This document shows positions 7,551 through 16,137 of a DNA stretch of 64,000 bases, piece by piece. The stretch lies in assembly GCA_018240685.1 (NCBI GenBank), contig JAFEFG010000003.1, forward strand, positions 1 to 64,000. Reading direction: 5' to 3'. The stretch is from Pseudomonadota bacterium. GTDB lineage: Bacteria > Pseudomonadota > Alphaproteobacteria > Reyranellales > Reyranellaceae. The notes beneath the pieces were generated by a model. It was not told the DNA's origin. It ran no database searches and saw only the letters and a program-made list of their open reading frames with translations. The position numbers and the translations under genes were made by a program. Position 1 is the stretch's first letter, and every line of letters starts with the position of its first letter.

Positions 7551-8273
7551 ATGAGGCGGGCGGACCGGCTCTTTCAGATCATTCAGATCCTGCGCCGGCC
7601 CTCGCGCCGGCCGATGACGGCGGAGGCGATCGCAGGGGAACTGGAGACCTCGAAGCGCACGGTCTATCGCGATATCGCGCATCTGATCGGCCAGCGCGTC
7701 CCGATTCGCGGCGAAGCGGGCACGGGTTACCGGCTCGACAAGGGCTACGACATGCCGCCCCTGATGCTGACGCCCGATGAGATCGAGGCGGCGATGCTGG
7801 GAGCGCAGTGGGTGGCAGGGCGTGCCGATCCCGTGCTGGCACGGGCCGCGGAAGATCTCATTGCCAAGATCGCGGCGACGGTGCCCGAGCGGTTGCGGCC
7901 CTATGTGATGGAGCCGGCTTCGAGCGCGCCGCCTTCCTGGAATACGCCACCGGACGGTCTCGACCTCGCCAGGGCGCGGGCGCAGATCCATGCTGGCCGC
8001 AAGATACTGTTCGGCTATCGGGACGAGCAGGGCCGGCCAAGCCGCCGCACCGTCTGGCCCGTCGCCATCGGCTACTTCCAGGCCGTGCGGATCCTTGCTG
8101 CCTGGTGCGAGCTGCGGCAGGACTTTCGCGCCTTCCGTACCGATCGAATCAAGGATGTCGAATTCCTCGATGACCGGTATCCGGAGCGGCCGGTAGTCCT
8201 GCGGGCGAAATGGCGCCGGCAGCTCGCCCTAAAGCGACGCGCCGAAATGGCTGCTGAGCGCGCGCCGCCCTGA
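7551..8273 (+). CDS. YafY-type HTH/WYL-domain transcriptional regulator
   Basis: A 240-aa regulator with an N-terminal HTH_11 domain (MRRADRLFQIIQILRR, then AEAIAGELETSKRTVYRDIAHL) and a C-terminal WYL region (KILFGYRDEQGRPSRRTVWPVAIGYF...LAAWCELRQDFRAFRTDRI). WYL modules sense small ligands or nucleic acids. This length and architecture match YafY-like single-gene regulators that sit next to GST or glyoxalase genes. It is divergent from the GST gene. Its 3' end overlaps the convergent ArsR gene by 45 bp. Confidence 0.9.
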   Translation: MRRADRLFQIIQILRRPSRRPMTAEAIAGELETSKRTVYRDIAHLIGQRVPIRGEAGTGYRLDKGYDMPPLMLTPDEIEAAMLGAQWVAGRADPVLARAAEDLIAKIAATVPERLRPYVMEPASSAPPSWNTPPDGLDLARARAQIHAGRKILFGYRDEQGRPSRRTVWPVAIGYFQAVRILAAWCELRQDFRAFRTDRIKDVEFLDDRYPERPVVLRAKWRRQLALKRRAEMAAERAPP

Positions 8274-8927
8274 ATCGGTGAGCCGCACCGTGCGGCCGCG
8301 GCGCAGGCGTTCCGCCCATCCCTTCTTGAAGAAGGTGTCGGCGATCGCCGCGCCCAACGCGCCCGAGATATGCGGCCGGCGTTCGCTCCAGTCGAGGCAC
8401 TGGCGCGCGAAATGCCTCGTATGGGCGGCCTTGGCGCCCTCGATATCGACGCCGAGGCGGGTACAGAAGAGCTCGCCGGACGGAGTGAGCTTCCAGTCGC
8501 GTCGTCCCTTGGGTTCGAGATGGCCGTGCTGCGTCAGGGAATCGGTGACGGCCAGGCCGATCTGGCCCGCAAGGTGATCGTAGCAGGTGCGGCAGAAGCG
8601 CAGGTCCGGATCCCGCCGCCAGGCAGCGGTCCGGGAAGCGGGCGACGCGCGCGTGCCGGCGAGCGCCATTAGGGATTCCATTGCATGAGCGACGTCGCCC
8701 GAGGCGAGGCGGTAGAAGCGGTTGCGTCCCTGGGCGCGGGCGGCCAGCAGACCGGCTTCGACCATGCGGCTGAGATGGCCGGATGCTGTCTGCGGCGTGA
8801 CGCCGGCTGCCAGCGCGAGTTCGGAGGCGGTGTGAGCCCGCCCGTCCATCAGCAGCGACAGCATGGCGGCCCGTGCCGGGTCGCCCATCAGCGCGGCAAT
8901 CTCGGAAAGCGCGTTCACCGTGACCAT
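8229..8927 (-). CDS. ArsR-type winged-helix regulator with C-terminal extension
   Basis: A 232-aa protein. The N-terminal ArsR winged helix runs ALMGDPARAAMLSLLMDGRAHTASELALAAGVTPQTASGHLSRMVEAGLL; a C-terminal region of about 120 aa contains FCRTCYDHLAGQIGLAVTDSL, seen in long ArsR homologues of alphaproteobacteria. The classical ArsR metal-site Cys triad is not evident; the CxxC (CRTC, about residue 112) could bind metal or serve redox sensing. No obvious target adjoins it. It overlaps the convergent WYL regulator by 45 bp at the 3' ends. Confidence 0.82.
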   Translation of the reverse strand: MVTVNALSEIAALMGDPARAAMLSLLMDGRAHTASELALAAGVTPQTASGHLSRMVEAGLLAARAQGRNRFYRLASGDVAHAMESLMALAGTRASPASRTAAWRRDPDLRFCRTCYDHLAGQIGLAVTDSLTQHGHLEPKGRRDWKLTPSGELFCTRLGVDIEGAKAAHTRHFARQCLDWSERRPHISGALGAAIADTFFKKGWAERLRRGRTVRLTDSGRRALSSHFGASL

Positions 8928-9001
8928 GAGCCGACTCTAGGCCCGCGCGCGCAGGCTCGCCACGGCCAATAGTTCGGCAGGCGCCGAAGGATGCGAACGG
9001 A

Positions 9002-9361
9002 TCAGCGCCACTTCGGGTTGGCGATGGCGATCTTGTCGGCGATCGTGGCCTCGAGATGGGCCATCAAGGCTTCGTCCTTCTCGTCGCGTTCGCCGGCGCG
9101 CAGCTGTCGTGCCAGCTCGCGGTTGAGCTCGTCGAGCGTCCCACTGCGGCCGAGCAGGTGGACCAGCCGCTCACGCTCGCGTGCATCGGCGGCCGGACCC
9201 AGTCTGACTTCCCGCTCGAGGATGGCGAGCGCGTTCGCGGCGACACGCATCTGGAAGCCCAGTCCTGGCTCGGCGCGGTCGAGGACGGGTGTCGCCTCGT
9301 CGCGCAGGAAGTCGGCGATCGCCGAAAGGAGTTCGGAGGCGGTCGGCCTGTCCTGTGCCAT
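9002..9361 (-). CDS. DUF6285 protein, LvaB-like partner of the adjacent kinase
   Basis: A 119-aa, helix-rich, soluble protein (MAQDRPTASELLSAIADFLRDEATPVLD...ERLVHLLGR...LRAGERDEKDEALMAHLEATIADKIAIANP). From memory this matches DUF6285, a small family found next to aminoglycoside-phosphotransferase-like kinases; the Pseudomonas LvaB protein needed for LvaA kinase activity is of this kind. It starts 2 bp after the stop codon of the kinase gene, so tight co-expression is clear. It has no catalytic motif; an accessory or stabilising role is inference. Confidence 0.75.
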   Translation of the reverse strand: MAQDRPTASELLSAIADFLRDEATPVLDRAEPGLGFQMRVAANALAILEREVRLGPAADARERERLVHLLGRSGTLDELNRELARQLRAGERDEKDEALMAHLEATIADKIAIANPKWR

Positions 9362-9363
9362 GG

Positions 9364-10389
9364 TCACCCCGCCGATTTCAGCAGTTGCAGCAGATCGACC
9401 TCGGTCTCGACGGCGCGGCGGCCGATCGCGGCATGTTCCATCGACTTGATCGAGCCGGAAAGGTGCTTCCAGGCCTGGTTGAGGCAGATGATGCCCCAGT
9501 GCACCGTGCCGAACACTTCCCACCAGTGCGCGCGGCCGGGATCGACCTTGCGGCCGCCGGCGCGCTCGTAGGCGGCCCAGAGTTCCTCGCGAGAGCCGAA
9601 CCCTCCGGCCGGTTTGTCGATGGCGCCGAAGCGCCAGCTCTTCACACACAGCCAGCCGAGATCCTCCAGCGGATCGCCGAGATGGGCGAGTTCCCAATCG
9701 AGGATCGCCGTCACGCCCGACGCATCGGCGAGGTAGTTGCCGGTGCGATAGTCGCCGTGCACCAGCACCGGCGTGTCGAGCGGCGGCGGCTTGCGGCGAT
9801 CGAGCCAGGTGAGGGCGAGTTCGAACACGGGCTGGGGATGCCCGAGCTGGTCGAGGGAGCGGCGCAGGCCGGCGATATGATCCGCCGCCTCGCGACGCTG
9901 CAGCGGCGGCAGGGTTGCGGGGTCGGTGGCGTGGATCGCGGCAGCGATGGCGCCGAGCTGTCCGGCGATGCGGCTGCGTGCCTCCGCATAGGGAGCGTCG
10001 CGCAACAGCTTGCGTGCGATCGCCGTACCGTCGACGCGGCGCATGACATAGGCATCGCCCAGCCCGTCGGCCGCTCCCAGTTCGAACAGCGGCTCGGGCG
10101 CGCGCACGCCGGCATCGTATGCTGCCCTCAGGACGCGGAATTCGATTGCGCGGTCGATGGCGACGGACTGCTCGCGGTCGGTCTTGGCCTTGGCGGGCGG
10201 ATCGCGGCGCAGGATCAACGCATGGTGCCGGCCATCGGCAACGGCATCGAAACTCCAGGTCTGGCGCGATGCGCCGCCCGACTGGCGGGAGAGGTCTTCG
10301 ATCGTGGCCGCTGCGCGAAAATGCCGGCTGACTGCCGCGGCCAGGGCCTCCCTCACCCGATCGGCCTCACTTTGCATATGAACGGTCAT
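9364..10389 (-). CDS. APH-type phosphotransferase (LvaA / ACAD10-kinase-like)
   Basis: A 341-aa protein-kinase-like phosphotransferase. The nucleotide-binding N-lobe includes LSRQSGGASRQTWSFDA and ILRRDPP. The catalytic loop LVHGDYRTGNYL is the APH Brenner motif HGDxxxxN, and the metal-binding DWELAHLGDPLEDLGWLC follows. This subgroup, linked to acyl-CoA catabolism, phosphorylates 4-hydroxyacyl-CoA (LvaA, ACAD10/11) rather than antibiotics. The DUF6285 gene follows directly and a MaoC hydratase is divergent, which fits acyl-CoA metabolism. Substrate not proven. Confidence 0.82.
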   Translation of the reverse strand: MTVHMQSEADRVREALAAAVSRHFRAAATIEDLSRQSGGASRQTWSFDAVADGRHHALILRRDPPAKAKTDREQSVAIDRAIEFRVLRAAYDAGVRAPEPLFELGAADGLGDAYVMRRVDGTAIARKLLRDAPYAEARSRIAGQLGAIAAAIHATDPATLPPLQRREAADHIAGLRRSLDQLGHPQPVFELALTWLDRRKPPPLDTPVLVHGDYRTGNYLADASGVTAILDWELAHLGDPLEDLGWLCVKSWRFGAIDKPAGGFGSREELWAAYERAGGRKVDPGRAHWWEVFGTVHWGIICLNQAWKHLSGSIKSMEHAAIGRRAVETEVDLLQLLKSAG

Positions 10390-10457
10390 TCAGCGGGACT
10401 GTGGCACAGACCCCGGCACGTGGTAAGAGGGCGCGCCACAAGCGGGAGACAGTCGAC

Positions 10458-10916
10458 GTGACGCAGGGTTTCGAGTCCATGAACGGCCTCTTTCTGGAGG
10501 ACCTCAAGGTCGGGCAGTCGGCCATGTACGGCCGCACCGTGACCGATGCCGACATCACCGCTTTCGCGGGCGTCTCGGGCGATACCAACCCGATCCACCT
10601 GCATGACGGCTTCGCCCGCACGACGCGTTTCGGCCAGCGCATCGCCCACGGCATGCTGAGCGGCAGCTACATCTCGACGGTCATCGGCACCAAGCTGCCG
10701 GGGCCCGGCGCCGTCTATGTCTCCCAGACCATGAACTTCATGGCGCCGGTGATCATCGGCGACACCATCACCGCCATCGCCACCATCACCGCGATCGACG
10801 AGAAGAAACGCCGGGTGACGCTCAAGACCCAGTGCCTGAGCGGCGACAAGGTGGTGATCGACGGCGAGGCCACGGTGCTGGTGCCACGCCGCGACGCGCA
10901 TCGCCCGCCGGCATGA
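10458..10916 (+). CDS. MaoC-like (R)-specific enoyl-CoA hydratase
   Basis: A 152-aa single-hotdog hydratase. It has the hydratase-2 motif: FAGVSGDTNPIHLHDGFARTTRFGQRIAHGMLSGSYIS carries the Asp and His dyad, and GAVYVSQTMNFMAPV the following strand. It converts (R)-3-hydroxyacyl-CoA and trans-2-enoyl-CoA, as PhaJ does. Start options in frame are GTG 10401, GTG 10458 and ATG 10479; I favour 10458 because GGGAGA lies eight bases upstream. Its stop overlaps the ribF start (ATGA), so ribF is translationally coupled to it. Confidence 0.88.
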   Translation: MTQGFESMNGLFLEDLKVGQSAMYGRTVTDADITAFAGVSGDTNPIHLHDGFARTTRFGQRIAHGMLSGSYISTVIGTKLPGPGAVYVSQTMNFMAPVIIGDTITAIATITAIDEKKRRVTLKTQCLSGDKVVIDGEATVLVPRRDAHRPPA

Positions 10917-11854
10917 TTCCCGTCTTCCACGATTGGCGACGCGTCCCTGCGGCGCTGCAGAACGGCGTGGTCGCGCTTGGCAACTTCGACGGCGTGCATC
11001 GCGGTCACCAGGCGCTGCTGCAGCACGCCCTCGATCAGGCGAAGGCACTCGGCGTGCCGCTCGTGGCGCTTACCTTCGAGCCGCATCCGCGCCGCTTCTT
11101 CGTTCCGGACACCGCGCCGTTCCGGCTTACCCTGCTGGCGGCCAAGGTGCGTCTGTTGGAGCAAGCCGGCGTGCATGCCGTGCTGGCGCAACAATTCGAC
11201 GAGGCCTTCGCGGGCCTTTCTCCCGACGAGTTCGTCGACGACGTGCTGCTGGCGGGACTGGGCGCCCGCCATGTCGTCTGCGGCTATGACTTCACCTTCG
11301 GCGCGCGCCGCGGCGGCAATGTCGAGAAGCTGCGCAAGCGGGGGCGTGAGCGCGGCTTCGCCGTCACGGTCCTGGAGCCGGTGATGCGCGAGGGCGAGAT
11401 CTATTCCTCCACGCGCATTCGCGAGGCGCTGCGCGCCGGCTGGGCGAGCGAGGCGGCCGAGCTGCTGGGTCGCCCCTGGGAGATCGAAGGCATCGTCGAG
11501 CACGGCGACCAGCGCGGCCGGGCCATCGGCTTTCCCACCGCGAACGTGGCGCTCGGCGAGCATCTGCGGCCGCGCTTCGGCGTCTACGCCGTGCGCGCGC
11601 TGGTGGATGGCAAATGGATGCCGGGCGTGGCGAATCTCGGCAAGCGGCCGACCGTGGGCAAGCTGCAGGAGAACTTCGAGGTCCATCTGTTCGATTTCTC
11701 GAGTGATCTCTACGGCCAGATCCTGCGCGTGGCGTTGGCCGAATTCATCCGCCCGGAGATGAAATTCAACGGCCTCGATTCGCTCAAGGCCCAGATCGCA
11801 GCCGATGGCGAGGCCGCGCGATCGATCCTCGCGAACGGCAAGTCGGCGGGCTGA
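10913..11854 (+). CDS. ribF: Bifunctional riboflavin kinase / FAD synthetase
   Basis: A 313-aa RibF. The N-terminal FAD synthetase (nucleotidyltransferase) domain has VALGNFDGVHRGHQALL with the HxGH motif and FEPHPRRFF; SSTRIREALRAG closes the adenylylation domain. The C-terminal flavokinase has GRAIGFPTANV and a terminal LYGQILRVALAEFIRPEMKF. It makes FMN then FAD from riboflavin and ATP. It starts at the ATGA overlap with the MaoC gene. The stop codon lies in a 20-bp perfect palindrome shared with the convergent cyclase gene. Confidence 0.97.
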   Translation: MIPVFHDWRRVPAALQNGVVALGNFDGVHRGHQALLQHALDQAKALGVPLVALTFEPHPRRFFVPDTAPFRLTLLAAKVRLLEQAGVHAVLAQQFDEAFAGLSPDEFVDDVLLAGLGARHVVCGYDFTFGARRGGNVEKLRKRGRERGFAVTVLEPVMREGEIYSSTRIREALRAGWASEAAELLGRPWEIEGIVEHGDQRGRAIGFPTANVALGEHLRPRFGVYAVRALVDGKWMPGVANLGKRPTVGKLQENFEVHLFDFSSDLYGQILRVALAEFIRPEMKFNGLDSLKAQIAADGEAARSILANGKSAG

Positions 11855-11864
11855 TCAGCCCGCC
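11845..11864. repeat. Perfect 20-bp palindrome spanning two convergent stop codons
   Basis: GGCGGGCTGATCAGCCCGCC contains the ribF TGA (11852-11854) and the cyclase stop codon (11855-11857, minus strand) back to back. As RNA it makes an 8-bp stem with a GAUC loop on either strand, with no U-tract. Confidence 0.65.
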
Positions 11865-14800
11865 TCGTGCTTAAGTCCGGCGAGAAGGTCGGCGCCGGTC
11901 TCGGCGAGAAGCTGCCGGAAGGCAGGGGAGTCCGGACCGCCGGCGACCCACTCGGCGTAGGCCAGCCAGACCTTGGCACCGCGCCGTCGGGCAACGGCCG
12001 CAGCTTCCTCCGCCGTCGCCTGGGCGCGGGCGGGAAGGCCCGCCTTCAATTGCACATGTGCCAGGTCGGCCAGCATTCGGGCTTCGTTCTCGAGCGCGAT
12101 GTGCCGTTGTCGCGCGAAGCGCAGGGCCTCGGTCAGGGTCGTCGTCGCACCCGAAAGGTCTCCGTGCAGGGCCTGAGCCACGCCCGTGAAGGCGCGGCCA
12201 TACACCTTCAGGTAGGGATTGCCGCTGCGATCGCCCAGTTCCTCATTCAGCCTGCTGTGCTCGGCGGCGACGGCTTCATCGTCCAGTCCCCAGGCGATGT
12301 CGATCATGATGCCGTGGGCGAGCATGCGGTGCAGGGCGTCGACGGAGTTCGCGTCGCTGTGGATCAACTCCTCGGCGAGACTGCGCGCCTCTTCGAAGCG
12401 GCCCATCATGGCCAGGATCTGACCGCGCATGCCCTTGATCCAGACGGCCACCTTGAAGCCGAGGGTCTGCTCGTCCTGCGCGTCGACCTTGTCGATGTTG
12501 GCCAGGGCAACGTCGTTGTCTTCAAGGGCGGCGCGCAGATTGCCGGCGTGTTTCAGCGCGTGGCATCGAATGGCCGTCAGCAGCACGGCGAGGCCGGCAT
12601 GCTTTTGCGGATCGATCAGGCCCAGCGCCTCGTTCACCTTCGCCACGTAATCCGTAGCCGAACCGGTGCTCGCCAGCGCCCGTCCGTAGGCCGCCGTGAG
12701 CAGCGTGATTGCCCGCATGTCACGCAAAGAGGTTGCGATGTTCAAGGCATCCCTGAAGTAGGGCTCGACTTCCGGGGCGGTCAGGCCCTCGCGCCAGCCG
12801 AGATTGACGATCTGTCCGTTCGCCATCAGCAGCGGATATTGCGCCGCGCCGTCGAGCTTCAGTCCTGCCAGGAGACGGCGCGTGCGCTTCCAGGCGTCGA
12901 GGGCCTGGCCGGGATCGCGCGTGCCGTGCCACATCGCCGCCTTCAGCGTATAGGACGCCGCCATTGCGACATTGCCGGCCTCTTCGTGATGGTAGGCAAG
13001 GAAGGCTGCCTGTGCGCCGCCCGGGTCGGGCAGCGACTTCTCCAGTTCGGCTGCGACCGCCGCGTGCAGGTGGCGACGACGATCGGACACCAACGAATGA
13101 TAGACGACCTCCTGCACCATCGGATGCTTGAAGGCGAAGCCTCCGGCGGTCGGTCCGCCGCTCTCGTAGATCAGGCCGGCGCTGGACAGGCGGCGAAGCG
13201 CGCCGTTCACCAGGCTTTCCTGAACCTGTGCGACTCGCGCCAGCACGGCTGCCATGAACTCCCGGCCGATGACTGCGGCGGTCTGCAACAGACTCCGCTC
13301 GAGCTCGGGGCGATCGTCCACGCGTGCGCTCACGATGGCCTGCACGTTGTCGGGGATGACTTTCATGTCCGGCGGGCGCACCAGCCGATAGGCGCCCGGC
13401 CCGCCGACGAGATGGCCGCTTTCCTCGAAATTGCGGATGAGTTCCTCGATGAAGAATGGATTGCCGCGCGCGCGGTCGGCGATGAGCGGCAGCAGCGATG
13501 CAACTGATTCGTCCGGTCCCAGGGCTTCCTGGGCGACTGCGCTGGCGGCGTTGAGGCGCAGGGGGGCGAGGGCGATCTGGTCGTAATGGTCGCCCCGCAT
13601 CCAGGATGCGGCGTAGCCGGGCCGGAAATTGACCAGCAGGAGAATGTGCGTCCCGGCCAGGGTCTCAGCCAGTATCTCGATCAGGGATTCGCTGCCGCTG
13701 TCCATGAAATGCAGGTCTTCGAGCAGGAGAACGGCGGGCGTGTCGCGGCTCGCCAGTTGCACGAGGCGGCGCAGCAGTCCGTTCAGGCGGTCGCGGCGCG
13801 CCGCCGGGTCGAGCTTTTCAGCCGGTGCGGCTCCATCGGCGAGGCCAAGGAAATCGAGGAGCAGGGGCAGCTCCGCCGAGAGTTCGGGTCCAAGGCTCTG
13901 AAGTCTCGCGGCGATCTTCTCCCGCGCATGACCTGGCTCTTCGTCGGACGCGACTTCGAAGAACGCCTTGGCGAGATCGACCATCGGCTCGAAGGGCGTC
14001 GCCCGGCTGTGGGCCACGGCTCGTCCTTCGAGAACGCGCACACCGGCGATGCGGCACCGTTCGGCGAATTCGAAGCACAGGCGGCTCTTTCCCACGCCGG
14101 CTTCGCCGACGAGCCCGATCGCGCAGCCATCGCCCTCGATGGCGCGGTCGAGGCCGCGCTGGAGCAGCTCGATCTCGCGCTCGCGGCCGACGAAGCGCGA
14201 TCGCCTCGCTTCGGATGCGAAGCGGGAGCTGGCGCGACCTCGTCGCAGTCCGGCCAACTGGAAGATTTCCAGCGGCGTGGAAAGCCCGCGGATCGTCTGC
14301 CGGCCCATCGATTCGATGGAGATGAATTGCCGGGCGTTCCTGACGGTCGTTGGCGACAGGACGATGCCGCCTGGCGGGGCGAGGCTCTCGAGCCGGCTCG
14401 CAATGTGCACGGTGACGCCGGTCGCATCGAAGTCGGTCGAAAAGTCCGTCGCCACCGTGCGGGCCAGGACTTCCCCGGAGTGGATGCCGACGCGGACAAA
14501 AAGAGGTTCGCCCGGCAGCGCCTTCACTGCTGACTGCAGCATGAGCGCCGCACAGCAGGCGCGCACGGCGTGATCTTCCTGCGGCCTGGGGGCACCGAAG
14601 AGCGCCATGATGCCGTCGCCCTGAACCCTCACGACCGACCCGTCGTATTCGCGTACGGCCCTTTGCATTGCCGCGAGAGCCGGTGCGAGACGGTTTGCCG
14701 CTTGTTCAGGGTCGAGGGCGGCAATGAGTTCTGTCGAACCGGAAACGTCCGCGAACAGGACGGTGGTCTGCTTCAGTTCCGCGTCCTTTGTGGCCGCGGT

Positions 14801-14974
14801 CTTGTTCGGGGGCGAGCGAACAGCTTCGAGGGCGACGCCGCACTGCGCGCAGTAGCGCGCGTTGGGCATGTTGCTCGCCGCGCACGAGGGACAGGTTCGC
14901 CAGAGAGTGGCGCCGCAACCGATACAGAAGCGCGCATCCGGCGCGTTGTTTGTATCGCAGCTTGAACAGCGCAT
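11855..14974 (-). CDS. Zinc-ribbon / adenylate cyclase / AAA-ATPase / TPR signalling protein
   Basis: A 1039-aa cytoplasmic multidomain protein. Two zinc ribbons occur in residues 3-46 (CSSC...CIGCG and CPSC...CAQCG). A class III nucleotide cyclase domain spans about 68-240, with metal-binding FADVSGS (74-80) and VQGDGIMALFG (117-127). An AAA/STAND ATPase follows with Walker A GLVGEAGVGKS (287-297) and LLLEDLHFMDS as Walker B. The C-terminal 350 residues are helical repeats of TPR type. Such proteins are thought to be regulated cAMP-forming enzymes. There is no membrane segment. It is convergent with ribF and has no operon partner. Confidence 0.9.
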   Translation of the reverse strand: MRCSSCDTNNAPDARFCIGCGATLWRTCPSCAASNMPNARYCAQCGVALEAVRSPPNKTAATKDAELKQTTVLFADVSGSTELIAALDPEQAANRLAPALAAMQRAVREYDGSVVRVQGDGIMALFGAPRPQEDHAVRACCAALMLQSAVKALPGEPLFVRVGIHSGEVLARTVATDFSTDFDATGVTVHIASRLESLAPPGGIVLSPTTVRNARQFISIESMGRQTIRGLSTPLEIFQLAGLRRGRASSRFASEARRSRFVGREREIELLQRGLDRAIEGDGCAIGLVGEAGVGKSRLCFEFAERCRIAGVRVLEGRAVAHSRATPFEPMVDLAKAFFEVASDEEPGHAREKIAARLQSLGPELSAELPLLLDFLGLADGAAPAEKLDPAARRDRLNGLLRRLVQLASRDTPAVLLLEDLHFMDSGSESLIEILAETLAGTHILLLVNFRPGYAASWMRGDHYDQIALAPLRLNAASAVAQEALGPDESVASLLPLIADRARGNPFFIEELIRNFEESGHLVGGPGAYRLVRPPDMKVIPDNVQAIVSARVDDRPELERSLLQTAAVIGREFMAAVLARVAQVQESLVNGALRRLSSAGLIYESGGPTAGGFAFKHPMVQEVVYHSLVSDRRRHLHAAVAAELEKSLPDPGGAQAAFLAYHHEEAGNVAMAASYTLKAAMWHGTRDPGQALDAWKRTRRLLAGLKLDGAAQYPLLMANGQIVNLGWREGLTAPEVEPYFRDALNIATSLRDMRAITLLTAAYGRALASTGSATDYVAKVNEALGLIDPQKHAGLAVLLTAIRCHALKHAGNLRAALEDNDVALANIDKVDAQDEQTLGFKVAVWIKGMRGQILAMMGRFEEARSLAEELIHSDANSVDALHRMLAHGIMIDIAWGLDDEAVAAEHSRLNEELGDRSGNPYLKVYGRAFTGVAQALHGDLSGATTTLTEALRFARQRHIALENEARMLADLAHVQLKAGLPARAQATAEEAAAVARRRGAKVWLAYAEWVAGGPDSPAFRQLLAETGADLLAGLKHEAG

Positions 14975-15058
14975 GGTCGGGCGAACTCGCTCTGGCTGTC
15001 GCTGCGCCGTCTTGTCGTGAGATCAGGGCTGCGACAGGTCGTGAATGATGCTGAGCGC

Positions 15059-15532
15059 TCAGCTCTTGCCCTTCTTGCGGGCGCTCATCCTCTTCTTGAT
15101 GGCTGCGCGCACGACTGCGGCCGTCGGCGTCGCGATCGTGATAACCGCTGAGTACGTGCCGTCGGAGTTGGAGATCTTCGATTCCGAGACGCCGATCGGC
15201 ATGCTCGCCTTCGGGACGACGGTGAAATACATCTCGACGCACCTGTTGTTCCGGTCGAGATGCTTGTGAAATAGGGCTCGTATCGCGGTGGTGGTATCGA
15301 GATCATCGAGCCACCGGAACCATTTCCTGCCGACGGGGCTGCCGTACCCCGCACCAGGATAGATGCCGTTCTGGCCGGCGATGGAGGCGAGACTGGCGCC
15401 GCCTTGTGCAATGGGACCGAACAGGCCGCGCATGCCGGGCTTCTTCCAGTAGTCGATGCTGTCGGCATTGAAGGCGTTGTTGACCTTCCCGTTCATCTCG
15501 GTGGTCGCGGCGGTATTGAAATACATTCCCAT
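15059..15532 (-). CDS. Hypothetical protein, C-terminal basic tail
   Basis: A 157-aa protein that I do not recognise (starts MGMYFNTAATTEMNGKVNN). It has a Gly/Ala/Ser-rich middle (about residues 30-65), a beta-rich second half (EMYFTVVPKASMPIGVSESKI, TYSAVITIATPTAAVV) and a strongly basic end (IKKRMSARKKGKS). No signal peptide, membrane helix or catalytic motif. It lies downstream of a small HEXXH protease gene on the same strand, 70 bp away, with its own promoter-like sequence at 15574-15601. Upstream AT content is clearly higher than average here. An extended GTG start at 15643 is possible but would overlap the protease gene. Confidence 0.55.
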   Translation of the reverse strand: MGMYFNTAATTEMNGKVNNAFNADSIDYWKKPGMRGLFGPIAQGGASLASIAGQNGIYPGAGYGSPVGRKWFRWLDDLDTTTAIRALFHKHLDRNNRCVEMYFTVVPKASMPIGVSESKISNSDGTYSAVITIATPTAAVVRAAIKKRMSARKKGKS

Positions 15533-15573
15533 TGTCGCCCCCCTTCGGTGTCGAACACGCGACACCCTGCGAC

Positions 15574-15601
15574 AAATTAACTTAGGGCATGCGGCAATCA
15601 A
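15574..15601 (-). promoter_or_regulatory. Predicted sigma70 promoter for the hypothetical gene
   Basis: On the minus strand TTGATT (15601-15596), a 16-bp spacer and TAATTT (15579-15574) resemble -35 and -10 boxes. They lie inside or at the end of the protease gene in an AT-rich pocket, about 42 bp before the ATG. Confidence 0.4.
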
Positions 15602-15602
15602 G

Positions 15603-16079
15603 TCATTGACTGGCTTTAATTTCATTAAGTTGTTTTGTGCCACTGACGGTGATGCGGCGTGCCCCCGAGGTACCGAACACCTTTCTCAGCCCTACTGTCG
15701 CGGCCCATGCATCTGCCCGCGTCTCGCTGCTGAGCCATTTCAGCTGCTCATGAAAGGGCGCTCCGCCCAGATGATGGCCGGTCTCGTGGCCAAGCACGAC
15801 GGCGATCCCTTCCATACCGATCAACCGGTGGCGGACGAGGCCGCCGTAGAGGCGGACCCGCCGGACGCCATCCTCCAGAAAGGCCTGTGCGTTGGCCAGC
15901 GGCACATCGAGATCGATGTCGTACTCGAGTTCCGGGAAGGCGATCTGAAAGCGCCTGAGTACGGCACGCGCCCTGCGCCTGGGCCACGGCGCGCTCCGCG
16001 GCCAGAGAAGATCGGGATGGACGGCGCTGTCGAATAGCGGCACAGGCCGGATGCTGGCAGCCATGCCTGAAGCTTGCAA
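15603..16079 (-). CDS. Small M48-like zinc metallopeptidase (HEXXH)
   Basis: A 158-aa soluble protein with the gluzincin zinc motif HETGH at residues 98-102 (GHETGHHLGG) and a downstream Glu in SSETRADAWAA (E119), the M48 pattern of HEXXH plus ExxxAD. It lacks the membrane segments of HtpX and the signal peptide and TPR region of BepA/LoiP types, so it is close to a bare catalytic core. Two start Mets (16079, 16064) are available. Its substrate is unknown; the unknown gene downstream is a candidate partner. Lower-GC 3' end than the surroundings. Confidence 0.7.
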   Translation of the reverse strand: MQASGMAASIRPVPLFDSAVHPDLLWPRSAPWPRRRARAVLRRFQIAFPELEYDIDLDVPLANAQAFLEDGVRRVRLYGGLVRHRLIGMEGIAVVLGHETGHHLGGAPFHEQLKWLSSETRADAWAATVGLRKVFGTSGARRITVSGTKQLNEIKASQ

Positions 16080-16099
16080 TCGATGGCTCTTCGCGCGCC

Positions 16100-16128
16100 T
16101 TGACCCCCCGCACCCCCATCCCTAGATT
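16100..16128 (+). promoter_or_regulatory. Predicted sigma70 promoter of the ileS leader
   Basis: TTGACC at 16100-16105 and TAGATT at 16123-16128 with 17 bp spacing. The start site would fall at about 16135-16138, at or just before the leader-peptide ATG, so the leader may be leaderless or nearly so. Confidence 0.65.
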
Positions 16129-16137
16129 GCCCGCCCT

